Origin: Jeotgalibacillus proteolyticus | Lineage (GTDB): Bacteria; Bacillota; Bacilli; Bacillales; Jeotgalibacillaceae | Reading direction: 5' to 3' | Length of the DNA stretch: 64,000 nt | Assembly: GCF_002926065.1 (NCBI RefSeq) | Contig: NZ_PREZ01000004.1 | Span: 310,001 to 374,000 of the forward strand | In this document: piece after piece, positions 8,747 to 18,421 of the stretch | Layout of the letters: every line of letters begins with the position of its first letter | Numbering within the stretch: the first letter of the stretch is position 1 | The notes under the pieces: model-generated | The model's input: the letters and a program-made list of their open reading frames with translations, nothing else | What the model was told of the DNA's origin: nothing | Databases searched by the model: none | Made by a program: the position numbers and the translations under genes

Positions 8747-10303
8747 TCAGTTAAAAAACCTTCCCACTACGGGGACCTTGGCTAAGAGACTACTGTCTGC
8801 AGCTTTGCCTGCTATCAGTAATCCAAAATAAATAATCGCACCAATAACCGCGGATATCGCCAAATAGCCAAATGCAGCTAACCGGGACCAATCCCCAAAT
8901 TCTAAAAATAACATTGGTATGCCTATTATTGCTCCCATGATAATAGAAGAAACAATAACAACGACTATTTTTCTGGATACAAAATAAAAGCTTTCATATT
9001 TTCCAATAAAATAAAGATTCGTGAAGAAGATCAGCAGATAAACCACCAATGTAGAAATGGCCGCTCCAATTAAGCCAATTGAGTTAACAAGGAAAAAGTT
9101 AAGACCGAGCTTAACCAGTACGCCGCCCATGATAATCCAGGCTGCCATTTTTTCTTTACCGATTCCTTGAAGAATTCCTGTACTCAGGACCGTTAGAGAA
9201 GTAAAAACAGAGCTTAAAGAAATAACCGCTAAAATATTACTTCCCTGAAAATCTCCAAATAGCGCTAAGTTAATTGGGAGTGTTAAAACGAATAATCCTA
9301 TTGCTGCCGGCCAGGAAATCAGGTGAGTCAGGAAAAAAGTATCCTCCATAATCCTTTTTGTACCTAAAGAATCCTTTTTGGTTATTTTTGCAGAAATAGC
9401 TGGAATTAAAGGCAGAACGATTGACGTGGCAAATACCGTAACAATTTGAACCAACGCCAATCCCCGACCATAAATTCCATAAAGTGAGTTAATGTCAGCT
9501 TCGGTATTTCCGTAAGCTTTTAAACCGGTTGGAACAGAAATTGAGTCTGCAAGATTTAAAAGAGCCATTGTAATAGCTCCTATACAAATGGGTATTGAAA
9601 TTTTTAAGATGGTTTTACTTAGTTTCTTAAAGACAGGCCAGCTAAAAGCCTTGCCGCTTTTTTGCACACGATACTGTGATTTTACGAAAGAGATTCTCAG
9701 GTAAATGAGAGAAGCAGCAGCGCCTATAATAGACCCGATCATAATGCCGCCGGCAATGTCTTCGCTGGCATAAAGGCGGTTCACCATCAGATAAGCAGCA
9801 GCCAGAATAAAGCCTACTCTGATAAACTGCTCTAAAACCTGAGATAATGCGGTTGGCGTCATATTTCCATGGCCTTGAAAGAAACCTCTGTAAACAGCCA
9901 TGTAAGGGGCAATGAGGAGTGTCCCTGTTACAACAATTAATGCTAAACGGGTGGAAGGTCCTCCAAGAACCTCCGCTATGTAGCCGGAAAACGAATAGAT
10001 GAGTATAAAGCTGAGCAGACCAAATAATGAAGCTAGTACACTGGAGGTAAGAAAGATTTCTCTGACCTTCTCTGCATCATTTTTTGCTCTGGCTTCTGCA
10101 ATTAACTTGGAAATCGCAATAGGAATTCCTGCTACGGACAGTGTCAGAGCAACCATATAAACTGGATACACTAACGTAAAGATACCAAGAACTTCATCCC
10201 CGGCAATATTCTGTAAAGGAATTCTGAATAAACTCCCTAAAACTTTTGAGATTAATGCTGCAATAGAAAGAATAATGGTACTTTTAATAAATGTATTTTT
10301 CAT
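8747..10303 (-). CDS. MOP-superfamily polysaccharide flippase (SpoVB/YtgP-like)
   Basis: 518 aa with about 14 membrane helices. The N-terminus (IILSIAALISKVLGSLFRIP) and the motif YMVALTLSVAGIPIAISKLI are characteristic of the SpoVB/YtgP branch of the multidrug/oligosaccharidyl-lipid exporters, which move lipid-linked saccharides such as lipid II or polymer units across the membrane. Its start codon overlaps the tagA stop (TAATG). Because it lies between tagA and csaB, the substrate is probably the lipid-linked secondary polymer repeat; this is inference, since family members near wall genes can also be lipid II flippases. Confidence 0.87.
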   Translation of the reverse strand: MKNTFIKSTIILSIAALISKVLGSLFRIPLQNIAGDEVLGIFTLVYPVYMVALTLSVAGIPIAISKLIAEARAKNDAEKVREIFLTSSVLASLFGLLSFILIYSFSGYIAEVLGGPSTRLALIVVTGTLLIAPYMAVYRGFFQGHGNMTPTALSQVLEQFIRVGFILAAAYLMVNRLYASEDIAGGIMIGSIIGAAASLIYLRISFVKSQYRVQKSGKAFSWPVFKKLSKTILKISIPICIGAITMALLNLADSISVPTGLKAYGNTEADINSLYGIYGRGLALVQIVTVFATSIVLPLIPAISAKITKKDSLGTKRIMEDTFFLTHLISWPAAIGLFVLTLPINLALFGDFQGSNILAVISLSSVFTSLTVLSTGILQGIGKEKMAAWIIMGGVLVKLGLNFFLVNSIGLIGAAISTLVVYLLIFFTNLYFIGKYESFYFVSRKIVVVIVSSIIMGAIIGIPMLFLEFGDWSRLAAFGYLAISAVIGAIIYFGLLIAGKAADSSLLAKVPVVGRFFN

Positions 10304-11037
10304 TATTTTCCTGCTGCCTTATTTTTAATCACGACTAATGCGAATAATGGAAGAACGAGCATTCGCTTCCACCGGGATGGCTGTTTAATCAGGCGGTAAA
10401 ACCATTCAAGATTAAGCTTTTGCCAAAACTCAGGCGCCCGTTTAACGTTCCCTGAGAAAACATCAAAGCTGCCTCCGATCCCGATAAAAACCCCTTTTTC
10501 AAACTGGTCAAGATTTTGACCGATCCATGTTTCCTGACGAGGAAAACCTAAAGCAACAAAGACCAAATCAGGCTTTGCTTCTTTTATCCTATTAGCCAGC
10601 GACGGATCCTTCCAATCAAAGAAACCATTTTGGCTGCCCGCAATAACGATTCCCGGGTAGTCTTTTTCAGTCTTTGCCACTGTTTCTTTAAGAACATGCT
10701 CTGACGCTCCAAGAAAAAAGACGCGCTGACCTTTTTCATTTGCTTCCTTTAAAAGCCTCATCATCACATCATACCCGCTCACTCTTTCAGGCAGCGGGTC
10801 TCCAACAATACTAGCAGCTTTTACAATTCCGATCCCATCAGCAGTAATATAATGGGCTTTATCTAAATACTTCTTATATGTATCATCCTTTTTAGCATGC
10901 ATTACAATTTCGGGATTAGCTGTAACTACAAATGTTTTTTCTTCCTTACGAATATGGTTCTGCACCAGGTCGATAAACTTATCCATCGTCGTATTGATAA
11001 ACGGTACGCCCAATATCGAAACAAATTTATTTGCCAT
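10303..11037 (-). CDS. tagA: TagA/WecG N-acetylmannosaminyltransferase
   Basis: 244 aa, GT26 family, peripheral membrane enzyme. It transfers ManNAc from UDP-ManNAc to undecaprenyl-PP-GlcNAc, making the linkage disaccharide. Family features: VTANPEIVMHA (Thr near 39), YITADGIGIV with the catalytic Asp, FFLGAS, VALGFPRQE and GVGGSFD-like IGIGGSFDVFSG; a basic C-terminal tail (RWKRMLVLPL) is the membrane-targeting segment. AAGGAG sits 7 nt before ATG. It heads the polymer operon tagA, flippase, DUF5693, csaB (and perhaps tagO). No second tagA is present in the tagDBF locus at 29840-36183, so this one may serve both polymers. Confidence 0.95.
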   Translation of the reverse strand: MANKFVSILGVPFINTTMDKFIDLVQNHIRKEEKTFVVTANPEIVMHAKKDDTYKKYLDKAHYITADGIGIVKAASIVGDPLPERVSGYDVMMRLLKEANEKGQRVFFLGASEHVLKETVAKTEKDYPGIVIAGSQNGFFDWKDPSLANRIKEAKPDLVFVALGFPRQETWIGQNLDQFEKGVFIGIGGSFDVFSGNVKRAPEFWQKLNLEWFYRLIKQPSRWKRMLVLPLFALVVIKNKAAGK

Positions 11038-11087
11038 TTTTATTCTCCTTAAAGCATATAGGTAAATATCTTTTCATAATATATCAT

Positions 11088-11135
11088 AAAAAAAGAGTAC
11101 TGTGTTAAAGAGCTAAAACTCTTAACGCAGTACTC
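11088..11135 (-). terminator. Long terminator after the SLH glucosaminidase gene
   Basis: Minus-strand stem GAGTACTGCGTTAAGAG / CTCTTTAACACAGTACTC (one mismatch and one bulge) followed by seven T residues. It separates the SLH gene from tagA. Confidence 0.9.
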
Positions 11136-11156
11136 TTTTTATGCAGGTAATCTTAC

Positions 11157-13106
11157 CTATTTAGCTACAGGAAGCATTCTGATGTATTGACCAGAAACGA
11201 AGGCTTCTGCATACAATTTATTTTCTGATTGGACCCGGTGCCAATTGACACCGCTAACTGATTGGCTGCCGTTAATGACAACAGGGATATTCTCGTTCAG
11301 CTTATAAAGACTTGAATGAGACGTTCCTGCTCCACTGCGGAAATTCAAGCCGTCCGTTGTTGTTATGCCAAGTGTTTTTTTGTTGATGTCCTTACTTCCT
11401 AAATGAACATCAGCCCGGTACATATGACCGGCAATTTTTTCTCCCCAATACGCATCTGAAGCGTAACGCACGTTCATTCCGGCGGCTTTATTTCCTAAGA
11501 TTGAACCATTGTAAAAACTTCCTGTTACGGTTTGATAATTTTGATTCACACGCTGCGCTGCATCTTCAATTGATTCTCTAAAAGTAGCATACGTATAAGC
11601 TCCACGGTATGGATCTGAATCCACTGCACCGTAACCAAACAAATTATTTTTATCCTGCGCAATTTTGCTTGTTCCCCAGGCACTTTCATGAATTGCATGG
11701 GACATTAAGTAAAGAGCATTAATTTTATATTTCTGCTCCATTTCCTTAAAGAACCTCCCGCTTCCTACTAGAGGACTTGTCGTCCATCTTTTGCCATAGG
11801 CAGTCTGATTGTAGTAAGGAAACTTGTCATTTAAATACTTATCCAGCTCTGCAGCCGTATAATTTGAGACGGTATGCAATGGCAGTTTATTAAAATACTG
11901 ATGGGATTCTGTTACTTTTTGTCCATTTTTAGTAGTAAAGTTTGCACCGTCCCAGCTAAAATACTCTACTCCCTGACTAAGCCCTGCTGGAGCTTTTCCA
12001 ATTGCACCTGTTGAAACATAGGCACCAGTAAAATGATTATATAAAATATGCTCAAGATTGCCATTCGCTACACGGTAATACGACTGGCCTTTTTTCATTC
12101 CATCCGGTATTAACACTACATTTTCCGGTTTTACATATCCTGTTTTTCCAGCAAGCTCAACCTTTACAAACTGATCGGTTGAATCCAGATATTTCATCTC
12201 CGTGTTTGAGCTTACATACGGTCTAAATTGGCCGCCTGGCGCCCATTGGAAGTTTTGAGTATGATAAACCTCTGTAAAGGCGTTCGTTGCAACAATTCCG
12301 CTTTGCATCCATATAACTTTGTTGTTTGCCTCAACTGCATGCACATTGTTAGTAGACTGAACATATTGCTTGGCCTGAGCAAAGGTTTCAAACTGCCTTA
12401 CTACCTTAGTGGAATCAGTTAGAACTGTAGAAGCTTGAAACGGCAAATTTTGAGGAGGAAATACTTCATCTCTTCCCTTTAGCATAACAAGCGCCACCAT
12501 CCAGCGTTTAGAATTATCCAATGGTTTGAAGGTATTATCTGTATTCCCGTTCATAATTCCATGGTGTGTCAGGATTCGCACATTATCCCTATGTGCAGGA
12601 TGAATGCTGTTGGAATCACTGAATGATAACTCAGCTGTGTCTTCAGCTTTTACATTTATCCCCTTTGCTGTAAGTGCACGAGAGACCATAGAAGCCATTT
12701 CTTGACGGGTAATTTTCTCACTAGGCTTAAAAAGATTTCCTGGGTACCCGGTTGTTATTCCAGCCTCTACAGCAGCAGTAATCGGTCCAATATACCAGGC
12801 TCCTGCCTTCAAATCTTTAAAATCAAGTTGATTAGATGCTGAAGAAAAACTCAAAGCTGCTCCTTCTGCTGCCTTTCCTATTTCAAATGCTTCTACAACC
12901 ATTTTAACAAACTCTGCACGCGTTACATCTCTATCCGGTTCAATCTTACCTTTATCGTCCCCTTGTATAACGCCCAATTCCATTAACTTTCTAACTTGTT
13001 CTTCATATTTATGCCCTGTCAGATCATCCGCCGCACTGGCTTCTCCAGGGGTTACAAGTGACATAATCAACATTAACGCGATAGCTGCAATAAAAATTTT
13101 CTTCAT
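11157..13106 (-). CDS. SLH-domain endo-beta-N-acetylglucosaminidase (LytD-like)
   Basis: 649 aa, secreted and wall bound. Signal peptide at 1-25 (ends GEASA). Three SLH domains at about 28-75, 90-140 and 155-210 anchor it to pyruvylated polymer. A central bacterial SH3-like stretch (KYLDSTDQFVKVELAGKTGY) leads into a GH73/LytD glucosaminidase domain at about 440-560 with the catalytic Glu in SHAIHESAWGTSKIA, plus NNLFGYGAVD. A C-terminal SH3 domain (GLNFRSGAG...) closes the protein. It cleaves glycan strands during growth or separation. Separate transcription unit bounded by terminators. Third SLH copy is degenerate (SKRWMVALVM in place of the usual TRAE). Confidence 0.92.
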   Translation of the reverse strand: MKKIFIAAIALMLIMSLVTPGEASAADDLTGHKYEEQVRKLMELGVIQGDDKGKIEPDRDVTRAEFVKMVVEAFEIGKAAEGAALSFSSASNQLDFKDLKAGAWYIGPITAAVEAGITTGYPGNLFKPSEKITRQEMASMVSRALTAKGINVKAEDTAELSFSDSNSIHPAHRDNVRILTHHGIMNGNTDNTFKPLDNSKRWMVALVMLKGRDEVFPPQNLPFQASTVLTDSTKVVRQFETFAQAKQYVQSTNNVHAVEANNKVIWMQSGIVATNAFTEVYHTQNFQWAPGGQFRPYVSSNTEMKYLDSTDQFVKVELAGKTGYVKPENVVLIPDGMKKGQSYYRVANGNLEHILYNHFTGAYVSTGAIGKAPAGLSQGVEYFSWDGANFTTKNGQKVTESHQYFNKLPLHTVSNYTAAELDKYLNDKFPYYNQTAYGKRWTTSPLVGSGRFFKEMEQKYKINALYLMSHAIHESAWGTSKIAQDKNNLFGYGAVDSDPYRGAYTYATFRESIEDAAQRVNQNYQTVTGSFYNGSILGNKAAGMNVRYASDAYWGEKIAGHMYRADVHLGSKDINKKTLGITTTDGLNFRSGAGTSHSSLYKLNENIPVVINGSQSVSGVNWHRVQSENKLYAEAFVSGQYIRMLPVAK

Positions 13107-13266
13107 TTAAGATTATTTCCTCCCTTTTCTACAAAATAATACATAACACTATCTTTATATCGTCAATATTCTAGTAATCTTAACAATTATTTCTTTATTA
13201 ATTCTTTTAAATAGGTTTTATTACCTGTATTTCAAAATAAGAGGCAGTAAAAAAAACAGTAAACAC

Positions 13267-13303
13267 AAAAAAGAAGCCCGCAGGAAATTCCTGCAGGCTT
13301 CTT
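13267..13303 (-). terminator. Terminator of the Vpr-like protease gene
   Basis: Minus-strand stem AAGAAGCCTGCAGGAA / TTCCTGCGGGCTTCTT followed by a T run; it lies 9 bases past the stop at 13312. Confidence 0.93.
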
Positions 13304-13311
13304 ATCATTTA

Positions 13312-16300
13312 TTAATTCTGTAAAAATCTGTACACTACAACTGCCGACTCAGCGCGGGTCGTATTATTCTTCGGTGCAAATGAACCGTTTGGCAGCCCTT
13401 GAAGAAGCCCTATCTCAACTGCCTGATAAATTGACTCCTTCGCATAAGGAGCGATTTTTGCTTCATCACTGAAATGACCTTCGTAATCGGAGACATCAAT
13501 CTCCTCAACAAGCTCAGGATCCAGATACTCAACCGCACGCATAATCATTGTTGCCATCTGCTCACGTGTGATTGGAGCATTCGGCTGGAACGATCCATTT
13601 GGCATACCGTTTACAATGCCGGCTCTTGCTGCTGCTTCTACTCCCTGAACACTCCAATGAGATGCAGGTAGATCCGTAAACGATCCAGCTGCTTCTCTTG
13701 TCGGAAGCTGAAGTGTTCTCGCAAGCAATACCGCAAACTCAGCCCGTGTCAGTTGACCTTTAGGAACGAAGGTTGTATCTGTACGTCCATTGACGATAAG
13801 AAGTGAAGCTAATACCTCTACCTCATCCTTTGCCCAGTGCTTCATGATATCGGAGAAGGTTTTATTGCCTTCCACAATAGCTACTGATGCAAACGACTGA
13901 GTATTAAACACGTAAACTCCGTCTTCTTCTAAACCGCCTGCATATTCCCATTTACCTGAAAGAGAATTTACATAAGCAGCTGTTACCTTTCGCTCATCCT
14001 TCACTTTAGAAAGATCAGTAGGAAGTACATACGTTAGCGGTTCTGACGTAACTGTCACTGCAGCTCCGTTTACTTTCGCTTCAAATGCTACGACTGGCGA
14101 TAACAGAGTCAGCCCCTTAGCATTATTGCCCAGGGAATTACTTTCTTTTAGCGTAAGCACAACATTCCCCTGCAAATCTTGTTTAATAACCTCTGCAGGA
14201 ATGTAGACGCCTTTGTCACCAGAACCAATCCAGAGATTCATTTCATTTGTTGCAAGATCTTTCAGAGCGCCTTCTCCAAGACTAACATCGGCACTCAGCT
14301 TTCCTTCAGCATTAAGAGGAATCTCTAATTCAATATCCTCTCCATCCGCTTCAGAAATTAGCTGTGCAATTTCTTCATCAGTATAGCCGATGGTCAGATG
14401 GTTGCCTGCATCTCCTTCAGCATTTTTATAAATGGTTAAGGTCTTTTGCGTAACGTTATCTGCCAGATCAGATACCTCAAGCACAATACGGTTTACACCA
14501 GGCTGTAGCGGTAATTCAATGCCCTCAATTACTTTTTCAATTGAACGCATTTCAAATGGTTCGTCAAACGAATTGGCAAAAACCTCGCTTCCATTTACAT
14601 GAAATCTTAGTTCATCAAAGTTATCTGCCACTTTTACATCAATTTTCGGGTTTGGTTCATTTGCTCCAACAGTTCCCGGTACTTTGGTAAGAACCTCTAA
14701 TACAGGAGCAGTTGAATCCAAAAGGAATTTACGTGCAATTTCAACAGACTTGCCATTTTTTCCTGTGGCTTTAATCTGGATATCATGCACACCGTCTTCT
14801 TCAAAGGTTACTTCTTCGAAGAAATAAACTTCTCCATCAAATTCCTCTAGCTCAACTTTCTTCCCATCAATCTCAATGGATTCTACACCTAATGGACTTG
14901 TTGCGAATCCTTCAACAAAAACCGTTTTTTCACTCGTTACCTCTAAAGGTGCAGGTGACAAGACATAAAGCTCAGGAACAAGATTGTCTCCTCCATCCTG
15001 CACAACAGCACTCTTTTTATTACCTGCGTAATCGTAAGCTACGATTTCCACTTTTTGATTTTCTTTCACTTTCTTTTTAAAAGCAAAAGTATCATCTTGA
15101 GGTGATACAAATTCTGTAATCACACTTGTTCCGTCAACAAGAACATCCAGATATTGAACACCGACGCCGGCATCTTGTGCCTGGTAGGTAATCGTTTGAT
15201 TTTCAAAATCAAGTGATGCTTCAATTTCCGGTGGTGTTACGTCAACTTTAACCGGTAAGTGAACAGCTTGCCATTCAGCTCCCGGGTAGTCCACCTTCGA
15301 AAGTAATTCGATATAATACTGGCCTTCTTTTGCGATTTTATTGTTTACTTTTCCATCCCAAGCAAAGGAAGGGTCTAATGTATATTCAAGACTCGACCCA
15401 TTGTCAAAAAAGTTTTTACGGACGTTTTTCTCTGAACGGATCGTTCTTAATACATTTTTATCTTTGTCAGTTACATTTACTTTGAATTCCTTCGCATTTC
15501 TCAGGAAGGATATCACAGGAAGAACAGTATCGTAATGCTTATCATTGTTTGGAGAAAATGCCACTTTCTCAGGATCAACTGTCAAATTCGCAATATCAAA
15601 AATATTCTGACCTAAAAATTCCAGTGTATCACCAGAAAGAAGGCTTGTGATTCCATAAAAAGAAGTATCATCATATAGTGGCGAATCGACGACAGGCGCC
15701 TTCGTCCAATCTCCTTTAAACCCTGCATATGGTACATGTAATGGAACCACTGTATCAGTTGGATCAGTAAATGTTACAAATCCTTCAACATGATAGCCAT
15801 TTTCAAATATTTCTTCAGGACTGCCGCCCTCTACAGCAGCGTTTGAAAGATCCACTTCAACCTTTATATCAACAGATCCTCCGGCTGGTACACTAACAGT
15901 ATTTTCAGCCTGCCCATTAATTAAGATGGCAGCTCCCTGAATTTCCTGACCTCCCCATACGTTAGGGTAGACATACCCTTGCTGTGAATAATCCGTTTGA
16001 ATATTTGCAGCAACATCATATTTAACTTCTTCATCCGATAAATTCTGAGCTGAAAGAGTAAACTCAAAAGAATCTCCTGAAATCTCTTTTAAAGCCACTT
16101 TAGCCTCGTTAGTTTCTTTTTCAGTCACGACTGCAGGTGTGCTGAGTGCTGCATGCAGCTGCATTAACCCTGCTCCCTGTCGTCTAGGTGAAACCGGAAA
16201 ATCTTCACTGTCATAAACGAGTGTTGATGTATTCATCATAAGATTCTTCGCAAGGTTTACCCTGTCGGAAGTTTCTGCTCCAAATTCTTCATCCACACGC

Positions 16301-18075
16301 TGGAATACCAGAGCTGAACCGCCGGCAACATGTGGGGCTGCCATTGAAGTACCGCTCATTACTCCGTATTCATTATCGTTTAATGTAGATAAAATATTTC
16401 CGCCTGGAGCTGTAATCTCAGGTTTAAAATCAAGATTAGGCGTAAGCCCCCAGGAAGTAAAATCACTCATGGCTCCTGCCTGAGGATTCATTACCGTAAT
16501 AGTCTCTCCATTAAAATTGACTTTTACTGTGCTGCCGTTGCTAAGTGCTGAGGCCAGGCGTTCACCATCTGCTTTAGACAGGGCAAGCTGAGGAATTGTA
16601 ATAGAAGGATCAGACGCCATATTTAATACACCGTCTTGATTATTATAAATAATGACGCCCTCTGCTCCTGCAAATTCAGCGTTCATGGCTTTCTCAACAA
16701 ACGTAATGCCACCCCGCTGAACTAATGCATATTTGCCTGTTAAATTCTTACCGGCAAAATCCGCTTCTGTTCCCAAGCCGCTATTTACCAGCTCATATTC
16801 TGTTTTAACAAAATCATTTGGATGTACGGAACTTGCAGATAAAAATGAAGCAGTGCCGGTTTCCCCGTCAATATCATAGGTTAAAGCATCCATATCAATA
16901 TACGTGTTTTCAAGTGAAGCAACCTGGAGTGATTCATAGGAAACACCAGGTGATCCGCTTACGCCGTAATCAGGATTTGAAGCATAAGGAGCGTCAAATC
17001 CATCTCCAAGAAGCGCAGAGTTCCCGGCTGAGATCGACACCATAATTCCGCTGTCAACTGCTCTTTTAACTGCTTCCTGCTCAGGATCATCAGCAGAGAC
17101 AAACCCCGCTGTGGCTCCTAAGCTGAGGTTTAAAACATCTGCATCCATTTTAATGGCATCATCGATGGCTTTAATGATGATATCACTGAAGGTGGAAGGC
17201 ATCAGCGGGTCATTTCCAAACACCTTTAATGCCAATAGTTGGGCTTCAGGAGCTACTCCTGAAAGACCTCCCTCTTCGTCATTCCCGTTTGCACCTACCG
17301 TTCCGGCTACGTGCATACCGTGTTCAGAGGCTCCCGCTCCAATATCTTTAATCTCGGTTGTATTGTCCATATAGTTGTAGCCGTAAGGTACTTTTTCAGT
17401 GTAAAACTCACCCTTAAGCTGCAGATCGGTTATTTTCTTATTAACCGCACTTTCTGACAGCTTATTTTCAGTACCTTCACTAATTGTCATATCTTTATGA
17501 GAAGGGTCAATACCGGTATCAATAACCCCTACTACCATTCCTTCTCCTTTATAACCATAATCATTCCAGGCCCTTTGTGCTTCAATTAATTCCTTGGAAT
17601 ATTTCATTTCCGGCTTAACTACCGGTCGTTCATACTCAGTTGCAATATGTACTTCTTTTACGCCGTTGATTTTTTCAATAGCGGAAACATCTTTCGCTTT
17701 AACTGTTGCACTAAATCCATTAACAACAGTAGTAAATTCATTAATAATTTCTATATCCCGTGAGACCTTTTGTACTGCCTGCTGTACTGAAGCCTGTTTT
17801 ACAATCAGATCATCTTCAGTTGTTTTTTGTTCCTGTTTGGAAAGATCTTTAAGGGAAATCCCTTTCTTAATTGCCTTCTCAATGACAGGAGCGTCGTTCA
17901 GCTCTACAATAATCCTGAGATCTTTATCAGGGTCTTCTGTGATTTCCAATGGAAAATTATCTCTGTCCGGCTTTTCAGGAAGCTCTTGCCTGGCCCCCAT
18001 GGCCATGCTGCTAAAGAAAAGCAAAAAGACTAATGATAAAAGCAGACTTCTCTTCAATACTTTCAAGCTACTCAT
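13312..18075 (-). CDS. Vpr-like S8 subtilisin protease with C-terminal SLH anchor
   Basis: 1587 aa secreted protease. Signal peptide 1-28; I9 propeptide about 50-147; S8 domain with catalytic Asp186 (VIDTG), His252 (SEHGMHVAG), Asn352 (SAGN) and Ser577 (SGTSMAAPHVAGG). A PA domain (~435-535) is inserted before the Ser, as in Vpr/C5a-peptidase relatives, then Fn3-like and repeated Ig-like regions to ~1390. Three SLH domains finish the chain (SLH motifs at ~1395-1587). ATG at 18075 has only 1 nt between AGGAGG and itself, so a TTG at 18066 (10 nt) may be the true start. B. subtilis Vpr is ~806 aa; the extra length is Ig repeats plus SLH. An exact WalR box lies at 18123-18139. Confidence 0.93.
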   Translation of the reverse strand: MSSLKVLKRSLLLSLVFLLFFSSMAMGARQELPEKPDRDNFPLEITEDPDKDLRIIVELNDAPVIEKAIKKGISLKDLSKQEQKTTEDDLIVKQASVQQAVQKVSRDIEIINEFTTVVNGFSATVKAKDVSAIEKINGVKEVHIATEYERPVVKPEMKYSKELIEAQRAWNDYGYKGEGMVVGVIDTGIDPSHKDMTISEGTENKLSESAVNKKITDLQLKGEFYTEKVPYGYNYMDNTTEIKDIGAGASEHGMHVAGTVGANGNDEEGGLSGVAPEAQLLALKVFGNDPLMPSTFSDIIIKAIDDAIKMDADVLNLSLGATAGFVSADDPEQEAVKRAVDSGIMVSISAGNSALLGDGFDAPYASNPDYGVSGSPGVSYESLQVASLENTYIDMDALTYDIDGETGTASFLSASSVHPNDFVKTEYELVNSGLGTEADFAGKNLTGKYALVQRGGITFVEKAMNAEFAGAEGVIIYNNQDGVLNMASDPSITIPQLALSKADGERLASALSNGSTVKVNFNGETITVMNPQAGAMSDFTSWGLTPNLDFKPEITAPGGNILSTLNDNEYGVMSGTSMAAPHVAGGSALVFQRVDEEFGAETSDRVNLAKNLMMNTSTLVYDSEDFPVSPRRQGAGLMQLHAALSTPAVVTEKETNEAKVALKEISGDSFEFTLSAQNLSDEEVKYDVAANIQTDYSQQGYVYPNVWGGQEIQGAAILINGQAENTVSVPAGGSVDIKVEVDLSNAAVEGGSPEEIFENGYHVEGFVTFTDPTDTVVPLHVPYAGFKGDWTKAPVVDSPLYDDTSFYGITSLLSGDTLEFLGQNIFDIANLTVDPEKVAFSPNNDKHYDTVLPVISFLRNAKEFKVNVTDKDKNVLRTIRSEKNVRKNFFDNGSSLEYTLDPSFAWDGKVNNKIAKEGQYYIELLSKVDYPGAEWQAVHLPVKVDVTPPEIEASLDFENQTITYQAQDAGVGVQYLDVLVDGTSVITEFVSPQDDTFAFKKKVKENQKVEIVAYDYAGNKKSAVVQDGGDNLVPELYVLSPAPLEVTSEKTVFVEGFATSPLGVESIEIDGKKVELEEFDGEVYFFEEVTFEEDGVHDIQIKATGKNGKSVEIARKFLLDSTAPVLEVLTKVPGTVGANEPNPKIDVKVADNFDELRFHVNGSEVFANSFDEPFEMRSIEKVIEGIELPLQPGVNRIVLEVSDLADNVTQKTLTIYKNAEGDAGNHLTIGYTDEEIAQLISEADGEDIELEIPLNAEGKLSADVSLGEGALKDLATNEMNLWIGSGDKGVYIPAEVIKQDLQGNVVLTLKESNSLGNNAKGLTLLSPVVAFEAKVNGAAVTVTSEPLTYVLPTDLSKVKDERKVTAAYVNSLSGKWEYAGGLEEDGVYVFNTQSFASVAIVEGNKTFSDIMKHWAKDEVEVLASLLIVNGRTDTTFVPKGQLTRAEFAVLLARTLQLPTREAAGSFTDLPASHWSVQGVEAAARAGIVNGMPNGSFQPNAPITREQMATMIMRAVEYLDPELVEEIDVSDYEGHFSDEAKIAPYAKESIYQAVEIGLLQGLPNGSFAPKNNTTRAESAVVVYRFLQN

Positions 18076-18122
18076 TCCTCCTATGAAAATTAGTATTTTT
18101 TAAAAAATCTGACATTAATCAT

Positions 18123-18139
18123 ATTACAGTAAAATTACA
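18123..18139 (-). promoter_or_regulatory. WalR (YycF) box upstream of the Vpr-like SLH protease
   Basis: Minus strand reads TGTAATTTTACTGTAAT, an exact match to the WalR consensus TGTWAH-N5-TGTWAH. It lies 48-64 bases upstream of the annotated start. Binding by WalR is inferred from the motif; no clear -35/-10 pair could be assigned beside it. Confidence 0.62.
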
Positions 18140-18421
18140 TCCAATTAAATGATTCTTATTACCTATTAAAGAAGCCGGAAGATAAATAGGAAGTGACTAT
18201 AACCTCATTTAAATAATTGAATATCTATTTTTTATAGTCTTATAGATTCTTAATACTTCAAAAAATAAACAGTTTAAAGAGGATAATCTAATTTAATTTT
18301 CAGAAAACCTATTCAGTAATGTTTGAAATATAATCGTAAAATAATTTAATGTTTATATGTGTTACGATGAATCTCGTAATAAATATTGGTACTTTTAGTA
18401 GATTACAGGAGGATTAATTGG
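18140..18421. other. Divergent intergenic region between Vpr-like and NlpC/P60 genes
   Basis: AT-rich divergent promoter region. A TATAAT hexamer lies within AAATATAATCG at about 18336-18341 but lacks a convincing -35 at 17 bp. AGGAGG at 18407-18412 serves the TTG start at 18422. I see no further gene or RNA structure. Confidence 0.4.

Noticed and set aside
17594-18103. 169-codon plus-strand frame antisense to the Vpr-like gene
   Set aside because: It is the complement of the signal and propeptide region of a clearly functional gene, with no ribosome site or recognisable domain.
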